This document shows, one piece after another, positions 27,175 to 36,230 of a stretch of 64,000 nucleotides of DNA (positions within the stretch are counted from its first letter, which is position 1; each line of letters starts with the position of its first letter). The stretch is from Hanstruepera marina (GTDB lineage: Bacteria; Bacteroidota; Bacteroidia; Flavobacteriales; Flavobacteriaceae), in NCBI RefSeq assembly GCF_019880635.1, contig NZ_JAINVX010000001.1, positions 1 through 64,000 on the forward strand, given 5' to 3'. The notes under the pieces were generated by a model that worked only from the letters and a program-made list of their open reading frames with translations, searched no databases and was not told where the DNA came from. The translations under genes and the position numbers were made by a program.

Positions 27175-27606
27175 ATGGTTAAATCACAATTGCCATTAAC
27201 TAATATTTCGCATTTAATTCCGCAAAAAGCACCATTTGTAATGGTAGATACGCTTTTAGAATTCACTAATGAAAAAGTTGTTTCAGCTTTTAAAATATTG
27301 GATAATAACCTGTTTATTGAAAATGGAAAATTAAATGAACCTGGTTTAATTGAGAATATGGCTCAAAGTGTAGCCCTACATACGGGTTATGATTATTTTT
27401 TAAAAGGTGAGCAGGCACCAACAGGCTACATAGGCTCAATAAAAAAAATAGAGGTTTTTAAACGCCCCGCGTTAAACGATATTATTACAACTAGGGTTGA
27501 TATCTTACACGAATTTGATGGCATTACTATGGTTAAAGTAACTGCTTATAACACCGAAAATGAACCGCTCGCTTCAGGAGAAATGAAAACTGTTATTGCC
27601 AAATAA
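27175..27606 (+). CDS. Hot-dog dehydratase-like protein (ApeP/FabZ family), His lacking
   Basis: 143 residues, single hot-dog domain: HLIPQKAPFVMVD near the N-terminus and EPGLIENMAQSVALH in the central helix. The glutamate of the helix is present (IENMAQ) but the HFPG motif that supplies the catalytic histidine in FabZ is replaced by FIENGKLNEPG. It would need a partner to form a full active site, as proposed for ApeI/ApeP heterodimers. Overlaps the next gene by one base. Confidence 0.8.
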   Translation: MVKSQLPLTNISHLIPQKAPFVMVDTLLEFTNEKVVSAFKILDNNLFIENGKLNEPGLIENMAQSVALHTGYDYFLKGEQAPTGYIGSIKKIEVFKRPALNDIITTRVDILHEFDGITMVKVTAYNTENEPLASGEMKTVIAK

Positions 27607-28058
27607 TGAGTCTGAAATATTTAGACATAAAAAAGTTTTTACCACATCGTGCACCATTTTTAATGGTCGACAACGTTCTATCTATTGACGATGAGCATGT
27701 TTCAACATCATTTAAAATTGAAGCTGATTGTATTTTCAACGATAATGGATTTTTTAATGAAGCTGGTTTAGTTGAAAATGCGGCTCAAACCTGTTCCTCT
27801 ATAGTAGGAAAAAGTTATTTTAAAGAGGATGATTTTGAAGGAAAAGGCATTAAGCTAATTGGTTTTATTAGCGCCATAAAAAAAGTAACCGTTTTTAGGT
27901 GCCCTAAAGTTGGCAGTACCATTATTACAAATGCCAAATTAAAATCCAGATTTGATACAGATGACTATAGTATTTGTACTATAAATTGTATAACAACTTT
28001 AGACAGTAAAGAATTACTATCTTGTGAATTAAATTTGGTGATACAGGAACTCAAATAA
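27606..28058 (+). CDS. Second hot-dog dehydratase-like protein, His lacking
   Basis: 150 residues, a divergent tandem duplicate of the preceding gene: KKFLPHRAPFLMVD at the start and NEAGLVENAAQTCS in the central helix. As in its neighbour, the glutamate is kept (VENAAQ) and the HFPG histidine is absent (FNDNGFFNEAG). The Cys-rich second half (FRCPKVG, SICTINCITT) differs. Probably another subunit for polyene double-bond formation, or a dehydratase-like partner in DAR synthesis. Start ATG shares a base with the upstream stop. Confidence 0.78.
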   Translation: MSLKYLDIKKFLPHRAPFLMVDNVLSIDDEHVSTSFKIEADCIFNDNGFFNEAGLVENAAQTCSSIVGKSYFKEDDFEGKGIKLIGFISAIKKVTVFRCPKVGSTIITNAKLKSRFDTDDYSICTINCITTLDSKELLSCELNLVIQELK

Positions 28059-28065
28059 ATTCAGC

Positions 28066-28476
28066 ATGAAAAAAGATGAAGTCCCTCAAGACAAAAGCAA
28101 TTTAGAATCCGCTAATTTTAAGGAATTGTGCTATGCTGTTGATGAAAATGGTGACTACACAACGGTTAACAGCTCGGGTTGGGATCCTAAAACCATAGCT
28201 TTAAATAAAGCCATTGAAGAAATTAAAGAGCGTGTGGAAAATGCAAGACAACGCGTTTTAAACAACGAAACAAGTCCTATTGAATACTATATGGAACTAC
28301 ACAAAATGGATCTGCCAATTTTAGCAAGCTATGTAGGGATTTGGAAATGGCGAGTAAAAAGACATTTTAAGCCTAGTATCTTCAATAAATTATCAAATAA
28401 AACACTTGAAAAGTATGCTAATGTATTTGACATTAGTATTGAACAATTAAAAAACATTGAGCTTCATGCAGATTAA
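28066..28476 (+). CDS. Small cluster protein of unknown function with HTH-like C-terminus
   Basis: 136 residues, soluble, no signal. The middle is a long amphipathic helix (KTIALNKAIEEIKERVENARQRVL) and the C-terminal half (MDLPILASYVGIWKWRVKRHFKP to YANVFDISIEQLKNIE) is spaced like an XRE-type helix-turn-helix, ending with the usual YANVFDISIEQL third-helix pattern. It may be a regulator or adapter inside the operon. I do not recognise a named family. It overlaps the BtrH-type gene by 11 bases. Confidence 0.7.
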   Translation: MKKDEVPQDKSNLESANFKELCYAVDENGDYTTVNSSGWDPKTIALNKAIEEIKERVENARQRVLNNETSPIEYYMELHKMDLPILASYVGIWKWRVKRHFKPSIFNKLSNKTLEKYANVFDISIEQLKNIELHAD

Positions 28477-29464
28477 TTTTACACACCACCAATCAGCACA
28501 TTGCGAAAACGGTGTGATTTCCAACTTAATGAAACACCATGGCTTTAATGTTAGCGAACCTATGGCATTTGGTATTGGTTCGGGGCTTTTGTTTTGTTAC
28601 ATACCGTTCTTAATGGTAAACCATGCGCCGGCTTTTACCTATAGAGCCTTACCAGGAATTATATTCAAACGTTTTGCGAAACGTGTTGGTATAAAAATTA
28701 AACGCGAAAAATTTAAAAATCCACAACTAGCAAAAGCTCGGTTAGATGAAAATTTAAAAAACAATAATCCAGTAGGTTTACAAGTAGGTGTTTACAATTT
28801 AGTTTATTTCCCTGATGAATATCGTTTCCATTTTAATGCCCATAATTTAGTTGTTTATGGAAAAGAGAATGACACCTATTTAATTAGTGACCCGGTTATG
28901 GAAACCGTAACCACATTAACCGATAAGCAACTAGAAAAAGTACGTTTTGCCAAAGGCGCATTTGCCCCAAAAGGACATATTTACTATCCTATTGATTTCC
29001 CAAAAGAATTAAACCTTGAAAAAGCAATAATAAAAGGAATAAAACATACTTGTCGGGATATGCTTGCACCTATGCCTGTTTTAGGTGTAAAAGGAATACG
29101 CCATACGGCAAAACTTATAAGAAAATGGCCCAAGAAAAAAGGTGTTAAAAAAGCCAATCATTATTTAGGCCAGATAGTTAGGATGCAAGAGGAAATTGGT
29201 ACAGGTGGTGGTGGCTTTAGATATATTTTCGCTGCCTTTTTACAGGAATCTAGCAAGGTTTTAAACAAACCCGAATTGTCAGAACTGTCAAAAGAAATGA
29301 CCAATATTGGAGATCTTTGGCGCGATTTTGCTGTTGATGCCTCTAGAATTTATAAAAATCGAAGTGCTAAAGATGATGCTTATAACAATGTTGCCTCGCA
29401 ACTTGAAGTTATTGCAGATAAAGAAGAAGTATTCTTTAAAAAACTAAAGAAAGCTGTAAAATAA
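28466..29464 (+). CDS. BtrH-type acyltransferase (BtrH_N plus DUF4872-like)
   Basis: 332 residues from ATG 28466 (a TTG three codons earlier is rejected). The N-terminus matches the BtrH_N domain: HHQSAHCENGVISNLMKHHG with the putative nucleophile Cys13, then EPMAFGIGSGLLFCY. The second half is helical. In butirosin synthesis BtrH moves an acyl group from an ACP to an amine; here a transfer from ACP to a resorcinol hydroxyl would build the flexirubin ester. That role is inference from family chemistry and location. Confidence 0.8.
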   Translation: MQINFTHHQSAHCENGVISNLMKHHGFNVSEPMAFGIGSGLLFCYIPFLMVNHAPAFTYRALPGIIFKRFAKRVGIKIKREKFKNPQLAKARLDENLKNNNPVGLQVGVYNLVYFPDEYRFHFNAHNLVVYGKENDTYLISDPVMETVTTLTDKQLEKVRFAKGAFAPKGHIYYPIDFPKELNLEKAIIKGIKHTCRDMLAPMPVLGVKGIRHTAKLIRKWPKKKGVKKANHYLGQIVRMQEEIGTGGGGFRYIFAAFLQESSKVLNKPELSELSKEMTNIGDLWRDFAVDASRIYKNRSAKDDAYNNVASQLEVIADKEEVFFKKLKKAVK

Positions 29465-29467
29465 AGC

Positions 29468-30211
29468 ATGATAAAAATTGAACAAGTTTCTAAAAAATAT
29501 AAAGGTTCCGAAAGTTATTCGGTATCTAATATAGGCTTGTTGATTCATGAAAAGGAAATTTTTGGTTTACTAGGTCCAAATGGTGCAGGAAAAACCACTT
29601 TAATTTCTATGTTATGTGCACTTATTAAACCAACTTCGGGTACTTTTTCCATAGACGGTTTAACTTATCAAAAAAATAAAAACCAGCTTAAACAACATAT
29701 AGGCATTGTTCCGCAGGAATATGCACTATACCCTTCATTAACTGCTTTTGAAAACTTAAAATATTTTGGAAGTATGTATGGCTTAAAAGGAAAAGAATTA
29801 GACACTAAAATCAACCAAACGCTTGAACATTTAGGTTTACTTCATTTTGCTCATAAAAAAATAGATGCGTTTTCTGGAGGTATGAAACGCCGTGTAAATT
29901 TAATTGCTAGTATACTTCATACTCCAAAGGTTTTATTTTTAGATGAACCAACTGTTGGCGTAGACGTACAATCCAAGAATGTTATTATTGAGTTTCTTCA
30001 AGAGCTTAATAAAAATGGAACGACAATAATATACACCTCACATCACTTAAATGAAGCCGAGAAATTTTGCACACGAGTTGCCATTATAGACCATGGAAAA
30101 ATAATTATTAAAGGTCATCCCAAAGATTTAATTAAAAATAATGATGGTGCACATAATCTCGAAGACGTTTTTATTAATTTAACTGGAAAAGCCTTAAGAG
30201 ATCATGCATAA
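29468..30211 (+). CDS. ABC transporter ATP-binding protein
   Basis: 247 residues. Walker A GPNGAGKTT (about 37-45), Q-loop VPQEYALYP, signature FSGGMKRRV, Walker B VLFLDEPTVGVD and H-loop in YTSHH: all intact. It belongs to the ABC-2/daunorubicin-resistance type and pairs with the permease that starts 8 bases before its stop. Likely drives export of the pigment or its precursor through the inner membrane. Confidence 0.95.
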   Translation: MIKIEQVSKKYKGSESYSVSNIGLLIHEKEIFGLLGPNGAGKTTLISMLCALIKPTSGTFSIDGLTYQKNKNQLKQHIGIVPQEYALYPSLTAFENLKYFGSMYGLKGKELDTKINQTLEHLGLLHFAHKKIDAFSGGMKRRVNLIASILHTPKVLFLDEPTVGVDVQSKNVIIEFLQELNKNGTTIIYTSHHLNEAEKFCTRVAIIDHGKIIIKGHPKDLIKNNDGAHNLEDVFINLTGKALRDHA

Positions 30212-31472
30212 GTTAATGGCTTCAACATATAAGGAGTTTTTATTGCTCACCCGAGATATTGGTGGCATTGCTATTTTATTTATTATGCCACTTGTGCTTA
30301 TTATTACTATTACTTTAATTCAGGATAGCACATTTAAAACAGTTACAGATTATAAAATTCCTATTTTAATTGTCAATAACGATAATGGCCATGTATCAAA
30401 AACCATTTTAGAAGGTCTAGAAAAGTCTAATACCTTTGAAATAAACTTAAAAGAAGCCGAAAATACCGCAAGGGATTTAGTATTCAAAGGCAAATACCAA
30501 TTGGCAATTATAATTCCTGAAAATTTAAGCTCTGGTTTAGATAAAAAGGTATCACAAAACGTTGATGGCATTATTGAAAAATTCGGATTAGAAGAAACCT
30601 CCGATAATTTTCAACAAGAAATAATTGAAAGTAAGGAAGTTAAATTATACTTTGACCCAGCTACACAATTAACCTTTAAGAATTCAGTTAAAAATGGTAT
30701 CGATAAAATGGTTGCAAAAATTGAAACCGAATCCATTTACAAAGCGTTTCAAGAGCAGCTAACAGATGACCCTTCAGAAGTTATTTTTGATACTGAAAGC
30801 TTTATTACCTTCAACGAAATACTGCCACAAAAAGACAATGAAGAATACATACCCAATTCTGTTCAACATAATGTTCCGGCATGGACATTGTTTGCCATAT
30901 TCTTTATAATAGTTCCACTCTCCATAAATATTGTTAAAGAAAAAAGTCAGGGCACTTTTGTTAGACTACGAACAAATCCCGTTTCCTATGCTATAGTATT
31001 AGGTGGAAAAACGTTAGTTTATTTAATAGTTTGCCTGATACAATTTATTTTAATGCTTATGGTAGGCTTATATGTATTTCCTGCCATTGGTTTACCTACC
31101 CTAGATATTTCTGGACGCTTGCCACTTCTTTTTGTTGTAGCAGTTTTTGCCGGATTGGCAGCAATTGGATTAGGTTTATTACTAGGTACCATTGCCAAAA
31201 CCCAAGAGCAATCGGCTCCATTTGGCGCAACCTTTGTTGTCATTTTAGCAGCATTAGGTGGTGTTTGGGTTCCTGTTTTTGTTATGCCAAAAATCATGCA
31301 AGCCCTATCTCAAATTTCACCAATGAATTGGGGTTTAAATGCTTTTTACGATGTATTTTTACGAAATGGTTCGTTATTAGATATTTTACCTGAAATTAGT
31401 CTGTTGTTACTGTTTTTTTTAGCAACCACTTTAATTGCAATAGTTTATAATGAAAAGAAAAATGCCGTATAA
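30204..31472 (+). CDS. ABC-2 type permease
   Basis: 422 residues. One N-terminal helix (about 20-40), a large periplasmic loop (about 45-225), then five or so helices from about 230 to 415, with the ABC-2 arrangement (VPAWTLFAIFFIIVPLSINIVKEKSQGTF, GATFVVILAALGGVWVPVF). Start overlaps the ATPase gene by 8 bases. Forms an exporter with it. Confidence 0.93.
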   Translation: MHKLMASTYKEFLLLTRDIGGIAILFIMPLVLIITITLIQDSTFKTVTDYKIPILIVNNDNGHVSKTILEGLEKSNTFEINLKEAENTARDLVFKGKYQLAIIIPENLSSGLDKKVSQNVDGIIEKFGLEETSDNFQQEIIESKEVKLYFDPATQLTFKNSVKNGIDKMVAKIETESIYKAFQEQLTDDPSEVIFDTESFITFNEILPQKDNEEYIPNSVQHNVPAWTLFAIFFIIVPLSINIVKEKSQGTFVRLRTNPVSYAIVLGGKTLVYLIVCLIQFILMLMVGLYVFPAIGLPTLDISGRLPLLFVVAVFAGLAAIGLGLLLGTIAKTQEQSAPFGATFVVILAALGGVWVPVFVMPKIMQALSQISPMNWGLNAFYDVFLRNGSLLDILPEISLLLLFFLATTLIAIVYNEKKNAV

Positions 31473-31902
31473 CCCCAAAGAAATTACACACACTAGTGAA
31501 GTACGTGTTCGCTTTGTTGAAACTGACCCATTGGGAATTGTTTGGCATGGCAACTATATACAGTATTTTGAAGATGGTCGTGAGGCATTTGGCAGACATC
31601 ATGGTATTTCTTATTTAGACCAAAAAAAGTTTGGGTTTGCAACGCCTATAGTGAAATCAAGCACAGATCATAAACTACCCTTACGTTATGGTGATATAGC
31701 AACCATTAAAACAATTTATGTGGACAGTCCTTCTGCCAAAATGGTTTTTAGATACGAAATTTACAATCAAAACAATCAACTCGTCTGTACGGGTGAAACC
31801 ATTCAAGTATTTGTTGATAAAATTGGTGAAGGTGACCTGTGGTTAACCATTCCGCCATTTTTTAAAGATTGGAAACAAAAAGTAGGCTTACTGGATGAAT
31901 AA
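31450..31902 (+). CDS. 4HBT (YbgC-like) acyl thioesterase
   Basis: 150 residues; ATG 31450 overlaps the permease by 23 bases, ATG 31462 is an alternative. Single hot-dog domain with the 4-hydroxybenzoyl-CoA thioesterase motif ETDPLGIVWHGNYIQYFEDGR (Asp in the TDPLG segment as catalytic residue, HGNYxxYFEDGR as hallmark). In the cluster it may release the finished polyene acid, remove stalled chains or provide free acids for DAR synthesis. Confidence 0.88.
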   Translation: MKRKMPYNPKEITHTSEVRVRFVETDPLGIVWHGNYIQYFEDGREAFGRHHGISYLDQKKFGFATPIVKSSTDHKLPLRYGDIATIKTIYVDSPSAKMVFRYEIYNQNNQLVCTGETIQVFVDKIGEGDLWLTIPPFFKDWKQKVGLLDE

Positions 31903-33046
31903 AACCTATGTGTCATATAACAATATTATCTCATCACTGGGTTTTGATAGTGAAACCGTTGTTGAAAACATTCACAATGAAATTTCAGGATTAAAACTAA
32001 TAAACAACCAAGCTATTTTGCCGGAGTCGTTTTATTCTGCTTTAATCAATACTGGTGATTTAGAAAATGCTTTTCAAAAGCTTCATCCAAACCAAGATTA
32101 TACACGTCTTGAAAAAATGATGATAACTGCTTTACACAAGGTCATCAACGATTCTAATTTAGAGTTAAACAAGCGAGTTGGTTTAATTATCTCAACAACA
32201 AAAGGCAATATAGATGCATTGGACGATAATAATTCATTTCCAAAAGACCGCTCTTATTTAGATGTATTGGGAAAGGCTATCAAAAATTTTTTCAATTTTG
32301 AAAATGATGCCATTATTGTTTCCAACGCATGTGTATCTGGAGTTTTAGCTGTAGGCATAGCTAAACGCTTTATCTTGCAAGATGTTTACGACCACGTTTT
32401 TATAGTAAGTGGCGATGTGGTTTCAGAATTTATATTATCTGGATTCAATTCCTTTCAGGCCTTAAGTGACAAACCTTGCAAACCCTATGACAAAAACAGA
32501 ACAGGTATTAATATAGGTGAGGTGGCTGCAAGTGCTTTAGTAACAAAAAACAATACTAATCTTGCGGAGGAAGCCGTTGAAATTCTAGGTGAAAGCTCAT
32601 GTAATGATGCCAATCATATTTCAGGACCCTCTCGAACAGGCGAAGGACTCTATAGAAGCATTCAATCTGCTATGAAACAGGCAAAGATAAGTCCATCTGA
32701 AATCGATTTTATTTCAGCTCATGGCACAGCCACACTGTTTAATGATGAGATGGAGGCTATTGCCGTTAACCGCTGTAATATTCAGAATACTCCTCTAAAC
32801 AGCTTAAAAGGCTATTTTGGCCATACATTAGGTGCATCTGGATTATTAGAAACCATTATCGGGATGCATTCATTAAAAAACAACACGCTTTATGCATCAA
32901 AAGGTTTTGAAACATTAGGCGTTTCACAACCCTTAAATGTTATAAAACAAACAACAAAACCAACCAAACCGTTACAAACATTTCTTAAAACCGCTTCTGG
33001 TTTTGGAGGATGTAACACGGCAATAATTTATAAAACACTAACATAA
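31895..33046 (+). CDS. Beta-ketoacyl-ACP synthase, second full KS
   Basis: 383 residues, somewhat shorter than FabF, with a complete triad: Cys146 (VSNACVSGVLA), His276 (ISAHGTATLFND) and His310 (YFGHTLGASGLLE). The N-terminus is degenerate (YVSYNNIISSLG in place of VVVTGxG). Overlaps the thioesterase gene by 8 bases. It might start the polyene chain by accepting the coumaroyl group, or serve late elongation; three full KS genes must divide these tasks. Confidence 0.88.
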   Translation: MNKTYVSYNNIISSLGFDSETVVENIHNEISGLKLINNQAILPESFYSALINTGDLENAFQKLHPNQDYTRLEKMMITALHKVINDSNLELNKRVGLIISTTKGNIDALDDNNSFPKDRSYLDVLGKAIKNFFNFENDAIIVSNACVSGVLAVGIAKRFILQDVYDHVFIVSGDVVSEFILSGFNSFQALSDKPCKPYDKNRTGINIGEVAASALVTKNNTNLAEEAVEILGESSCNDANHISGPSRTGEGLYRSIQSAMKQAKISPSEIDFISAHGTATLFNDEMEAIAVNRCNIQNTPLNSLKGYFGHTLGASGLLETIIGMHSLKNNTLYASKGFETLGVSQPLNVIKQTTKPTKPLQTFLKTASGFGGCNTAIIYKTLT

Positions 33047-33047
33047 A

Positions 33048-34118
33048 ATGACGACAATGACAAAAAAACCAATTAGGGCCATTGATGCCGTTGAAGAAGC
33101 CGAGAGAATTGCCTTTGCTCCATTCGTATTTCAAGCCGTTGTAGCCCTGCGTAAACTAGGTATTTTTAATTTAATTTTTCAGTTTAGAAAAAAAGGAGGG
33201 ATTTCTATTGAAAAATTAGCTGAAGAATTAGAATTAAGTGTTTATGGTATTGGTGTTTTATTAGAAATAGCCGAAAGTTATAGAATAGTTGACCAAGATG
33301 ATTCTGGTAATTTTGAATTAACCACAACGGGTTACTTTTTAGCTTTTGACAGAACGGTTGATGTTAATATTAACTTTACCCAGGATGTATGCTATAAAGG
33401 GCTTTTCCATTTAACCGATGCAATTAAAACCGGTAAGCCTTCGGGTTTAAAGGAACTTGGTAACTGGAATACTATTTATGAGGGTCTTTCCGTACTTCCT
33501 AAAGATGTTCAAAAAGCTTGGTTTGAATTTGATCATCATTATTCAGATGATGTGTTTCAGGAAGCTTTAGAATTTGTGTTTAGAAATAACCCTAAAACTA
33601 TATATGACGTCGGAGCAAACACCGGGAAGTTCGCCATAAGCGGCAGTAAATATAATGACTCGGTTACCATAAAAATGGTGGACCTGCCTGGCCAATTAAG
33701 AATAGCACGTGCAAATGTTGAAGCTGCTGGTTTTGGAAATCGTGTAACACATCATGAAATAGATTGGTTATCTGAAAATCCACAATTACCAAAAGGCGCA
33801 GATGCTATTTGGATGAGTCAGTTTTTAGATTGTTTCTCTGAAGATGAAATCTTAACCATTCTAAAAGCTTGTGCCGATGCCGTAAATGACGATGGTGAAG
33901 TATTGATTATGGAAACGTTTACTGATAGACAGAGATTTGATAATGCAAAATTTGTTCTAGAAGCAACTTCATTATATTTTACCGTTATGGCCAATGGAAA
34001 CAGTAAAATGTATCCTTCAAAAGTATTGATAAGACTTATTGAGAAAGCAGGCTTGGCAATCACAGAAGATATTCAGGTTGGTGAATATCACACTATTTTA
34101 GCATGTAAGAAAAAGTAA
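33048..34118 (+). CDS. SAM-dependent methyltransferase with N-terminal winged helix
   Basis: 356 residues. N-terminal winged-helix dimerisation domain (about 10-100; VVALRKLGIFNLIF, EKLAEELELSVYGIGVLLE) and a C-terminal Rossmann domain with motif I YDVGANTGKFAI (about 186) and IWMSQFLDCFSEDEI. The layout is that of small-molecule O- and C-methyltransferases. Flexirubins carry a methyl group on the tyrosine-derived ring, so ring C-methylation is the likely reaction; O-methylation is possible. Confidence 0.85.
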   Translation: MTTMTKKPIRAIDAVEEAERIAFAPFVFQAVVALRKLGIFNLIFQFRKKGGISIEKLAEELELSVYGIGVLLEIAESYRIVDQDDSGNFELTTTGYFLAFDRTVDVNINFTQDVCYKGLFHLTDAIKTGKPSGLKELGNWNTIYEGLSVLPKDVQKAWFEFDHHYSDDVFQEALEFVFRNNPKTIYDVGANTGKFAISGSKYNDSVTIKMVDLPGQLRIARANVEAAGFGNRVTHHEIDWLSENPQLPKGADAIWMSQFLDCFSEDEILTILKACADAVNDDGEVLIMETFTDRQRFDNAKFVLEATSLYFTVMANGNSKMYPSKVLIRLIEKAGLAITEDIQVGEYHTILACKKK

Positions 34119-34120
34119 GA

Positions 34121-34741
34121 TTGAAAAACAACTATTACATATCTTCATATTGTCATATTAAAAACAATACTGTTAGGCTAAACGGAAATATCGTTTATCA
34201 TGATAATTCTGAAACCTTTTCAGAGTTTATAAAGAACCTTTATCGAGCAGAAAACACCAAATATGCCAAGTTTTTTAAAATGGATAACTTAAGTAAGTTA
34301 GCATTTATGGCGGCAGATATTATATTAAAAAATGAAAACCTCAATACGGATACTGACAATAATATTGCGCTGGTTTTTTCAAATAAGGCAGCTAGTTTAG
34401 ATACAGACCGTAAACATCAAACTTCCATACAAGACAAACAAGACTATTATCCTAGTCCTGCGGTATTTGTATATACTTTACCTAATATATGCTTAGGTGA
34501 GATTAGTATTAAATATAAACTGTTTTCTGAAAATAGTTTTTTTATCTTTGACAGCTTTAATGCAGACCATTTATTTAACTATTCAAATAGTTTGTTAGAT
34601 TTAAATAAATCGGAAGCTGTATTAAGCGGTTGGGTTGATTTTGATGATACTAATTATGAAGCTTTTTTATATTTAGTGTCTAGATCAGGAGGAGGTACAA
34701 TTCACGACAAACAAAACATAATAACACTATATAACAGATAA
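34121..34741 (+). CDS. Ketosynthase-like fragment without active-site cysteine (TTG start)
   Basis: 206 residues. There is no in-frame ATG before residue 54, so the gene most likely starts at TTG 34121, two bases after the methyltransferase stop. The sequence resembles half of a thiolase-fold KS: MDNLSKLAFMAADIILKN, then IALVFSNKAASLDTDRKH and PAVFVYTLPNICLGEISIKYKLFSENSFFI, where a KS would have its Cys nucleophile elbow. No Cys is present there and no HGTAT or GH motif follows. It is probably non-catalytic, a partner or chain-length-type subunit. Confidence 0.65.
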   Translation: MKNNYYISSYCHIKNNTVRLNGNIVYHDNSETFSEFIKNLYRAENTKYAKFFKMDNLSKLAFMAADIILKNENLNTDTDNNIALVFSNKAASLDTDRKHQTSIQDKQDYYPSPAVFVYTLPNICLGEISIKYKLFSENSFFIFDSFNADHLFNYSNSLLDLNKSEAVLSGWVDFDDTNYEAFLYLVSRSGGGTIHDKQNIITLYNR

Positions 34742-34742
34742 T

Positions 34743-35000
34743 ATGGACGCTTTAAAACAAGAATTAAAAGAAAACATCATAGAGCAATTAAACCTTGAAG
34801 ATATGACACCAGCTGATATTGCTGATGATGACATGCTTTTTGGTGATGGTTTAGGTTTAGACTCAATTGATGCATTGGAGCTTATTGTAATGCTTGATAA
34901 AAACTATGGTATTAAGTTAACAGATCCTAAAGAAGGGCGTACCATTTTTGAGTCAATAAACACAATGGCAGCTTATATTACTGAACACAGATCTAAATAA
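34743..35000 (+). CDS. Acyl carrier protein, second copy
   Basis: 85 residues. Phosphopantetheine attachment Ser41 in GLGLDSIDALEL, typical of type II PKS/FAS ACPs. It lies between the KS-like fragment and a KS/CLF pair, so it is the likely carrier of the growing aryl polyene. One base after the previous stop. Confidence 0.94.
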   Translation: MDALKQELKENIIEQLNLEDMTPADIADDDMLFGDGLGLDSIDALELIVMLDKNYGIKLTDPKEGRTIFESINTMAAYITEHRSK

Positions 35001-35027
35001 GCTATATCTACAGGTGCAGGGAATTTT

Positions 35028-36230
35028 ATGAGTAGAGGAGTCGCAATAACTGGAATGGGTATAATTTCTGCCATTGGCAACAATGTCGCTGAAAATTATC
35101 AGGCTCTTATTTCAGAAACTAAAGGAATTTCAAGAATTTCAAAAATAAAAACTACGCACCAAAATGATATTATGGTTGGTGAAATAGCCTATACCAACCA
35201 AGAACTAGAAACTCTTTTAGGACTTACTCCAGACAACAATTATTCTAGAACAGCATTTCTTGGCGCCATTGCTGCTAAAGAAGCTATTAACGATGCCAAT
35301 ATATCTGATATCAACAAATACAAAACCGGTTTGGTTTCGGCTACTAGTGTTGGTGGTATGGATATGACTGAAAAGTATTATTATGAGTATCTGGATGATG
35401 CAACGCATAGAAAATATATTGCAGGACACAACGCTGGAGATTCTTCTCAAAAAATAGCTGAGCAACTAGGTATTGAGCAAAGTTTAGTTACTACAATAAG
35501 TACGGCTTGTTCATCTGCTGCCAATGCCATAATGTTAGGCGCAAGACTTATTAAATCAGGTCAGTTAGACCGAGTTGTCGTTGGTGGTTCAGACTGTTTG
35601 TCAAAATTTACCATAAACGGTTTTAAAACGTTAATGATATTATCAGACACCTACAACACTCCTTTTGACGATAATAGAAAAGGATTGAATTTAGGTGAAG
35701 CTGCGGCATTTCTGGTTTTAGAATCTGATGCCGTTGTTAATTCTGAAAACAAAAAGGTACTAGCCTATGTAAAAGGTTACGGCAACGCCAATGATGCGTT
35801 CCACCAAACAGCATCTTCCGACAATGGTGATGGCGCCACTTTAGCTATGGAAAAAGCATTACAAGTTGCCAATTTTTCATCTAAAGATATAGACTATATT
35901 AACGCACATGGTACTGCAACTGGTAATAATGATTTATCTGAAGGACGTGCTATAATTCGTGTGTTTGGAGAGAATGTTCCAGATTTCAGCTCTACTAAAG
36001 CTTACACGGGACATACGCTGGCTGCTGCTGGAGCTGTTGAAGCAGTATATTCTGTTTTAGCACTTCAAAATAATGTTATATTCCCCAATTTGAATTTCAA
36101 AACCCAAATGCAGGAATTTTCAATAACACCTCAACTTACATTTAAAGAAAAACCCTTACAGACCGTAATGTCTAATTCATTTGGATTTGGAGGAAATTGT
36201 TCAACTGTCATATTTTCAAAAGAAGCTTGA
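35028..36230 (+). CDS. Beta-ketoacyl-ACP synthase, third full KS (KS of the KS/CLF pair)
   Basis: 400 residues, intact triad: Cys161 (STACSSAANAIMLG), His294 (INAHGTATGNND) and His329 (YTGHTLAAAGAVE). It ends with MSNSFGFGGNCSTVIF, the normal KS C-terminus. Its stop overlaps the start of a Cys-less KS-like gene in a TGATG arrangement, like KS-alpha/KS-beta in type II PKS and ApeO/ApeC in aryl polyene clusters. Likely the main polyene elongation enzyme. Confidence 0.93.
   Translation: MSRGVAITGMGIISAIGNNVAENYQALISETKGISRISKIKTTHQNDIMVGEIAYTNQELETLLGLTPDNNYSRTAFLGAIAAKEAINDANISDINKYKTGLVSATSVGGMDMTEKYYYEYLDDATHRKYIAGHNAGDSSQKIAEQLGIEQSLVTTISTACSSAANAIMLGARLIKSGQLDRVVVGGSDCLSKFTINGFKTLMILSDTYNTPFDDNRKGLNLGEAAAFLVLESDAVVNSENKKVLAYVKGYGNANDAFHQTASSDNGDGATLAMEKALQVANFSSKDIDYINAHGTATGNNDLSEGRAIIRVFGENVPDFSSTKAYTGHTLAAAGAVEAVYSVLALQNNVIFPNLNFKTQMQEFSITPQLTFKEKPLQTVMSNSFGFGGNCSTVIFSKEA

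Noticed and set aside
31031-31393. 120-codon frame inside the ABC-2 permease gene
   Set aside because: Overlaps the permease in another frame; Cys/Ser/Ile-rich composition typical of frame shadows.
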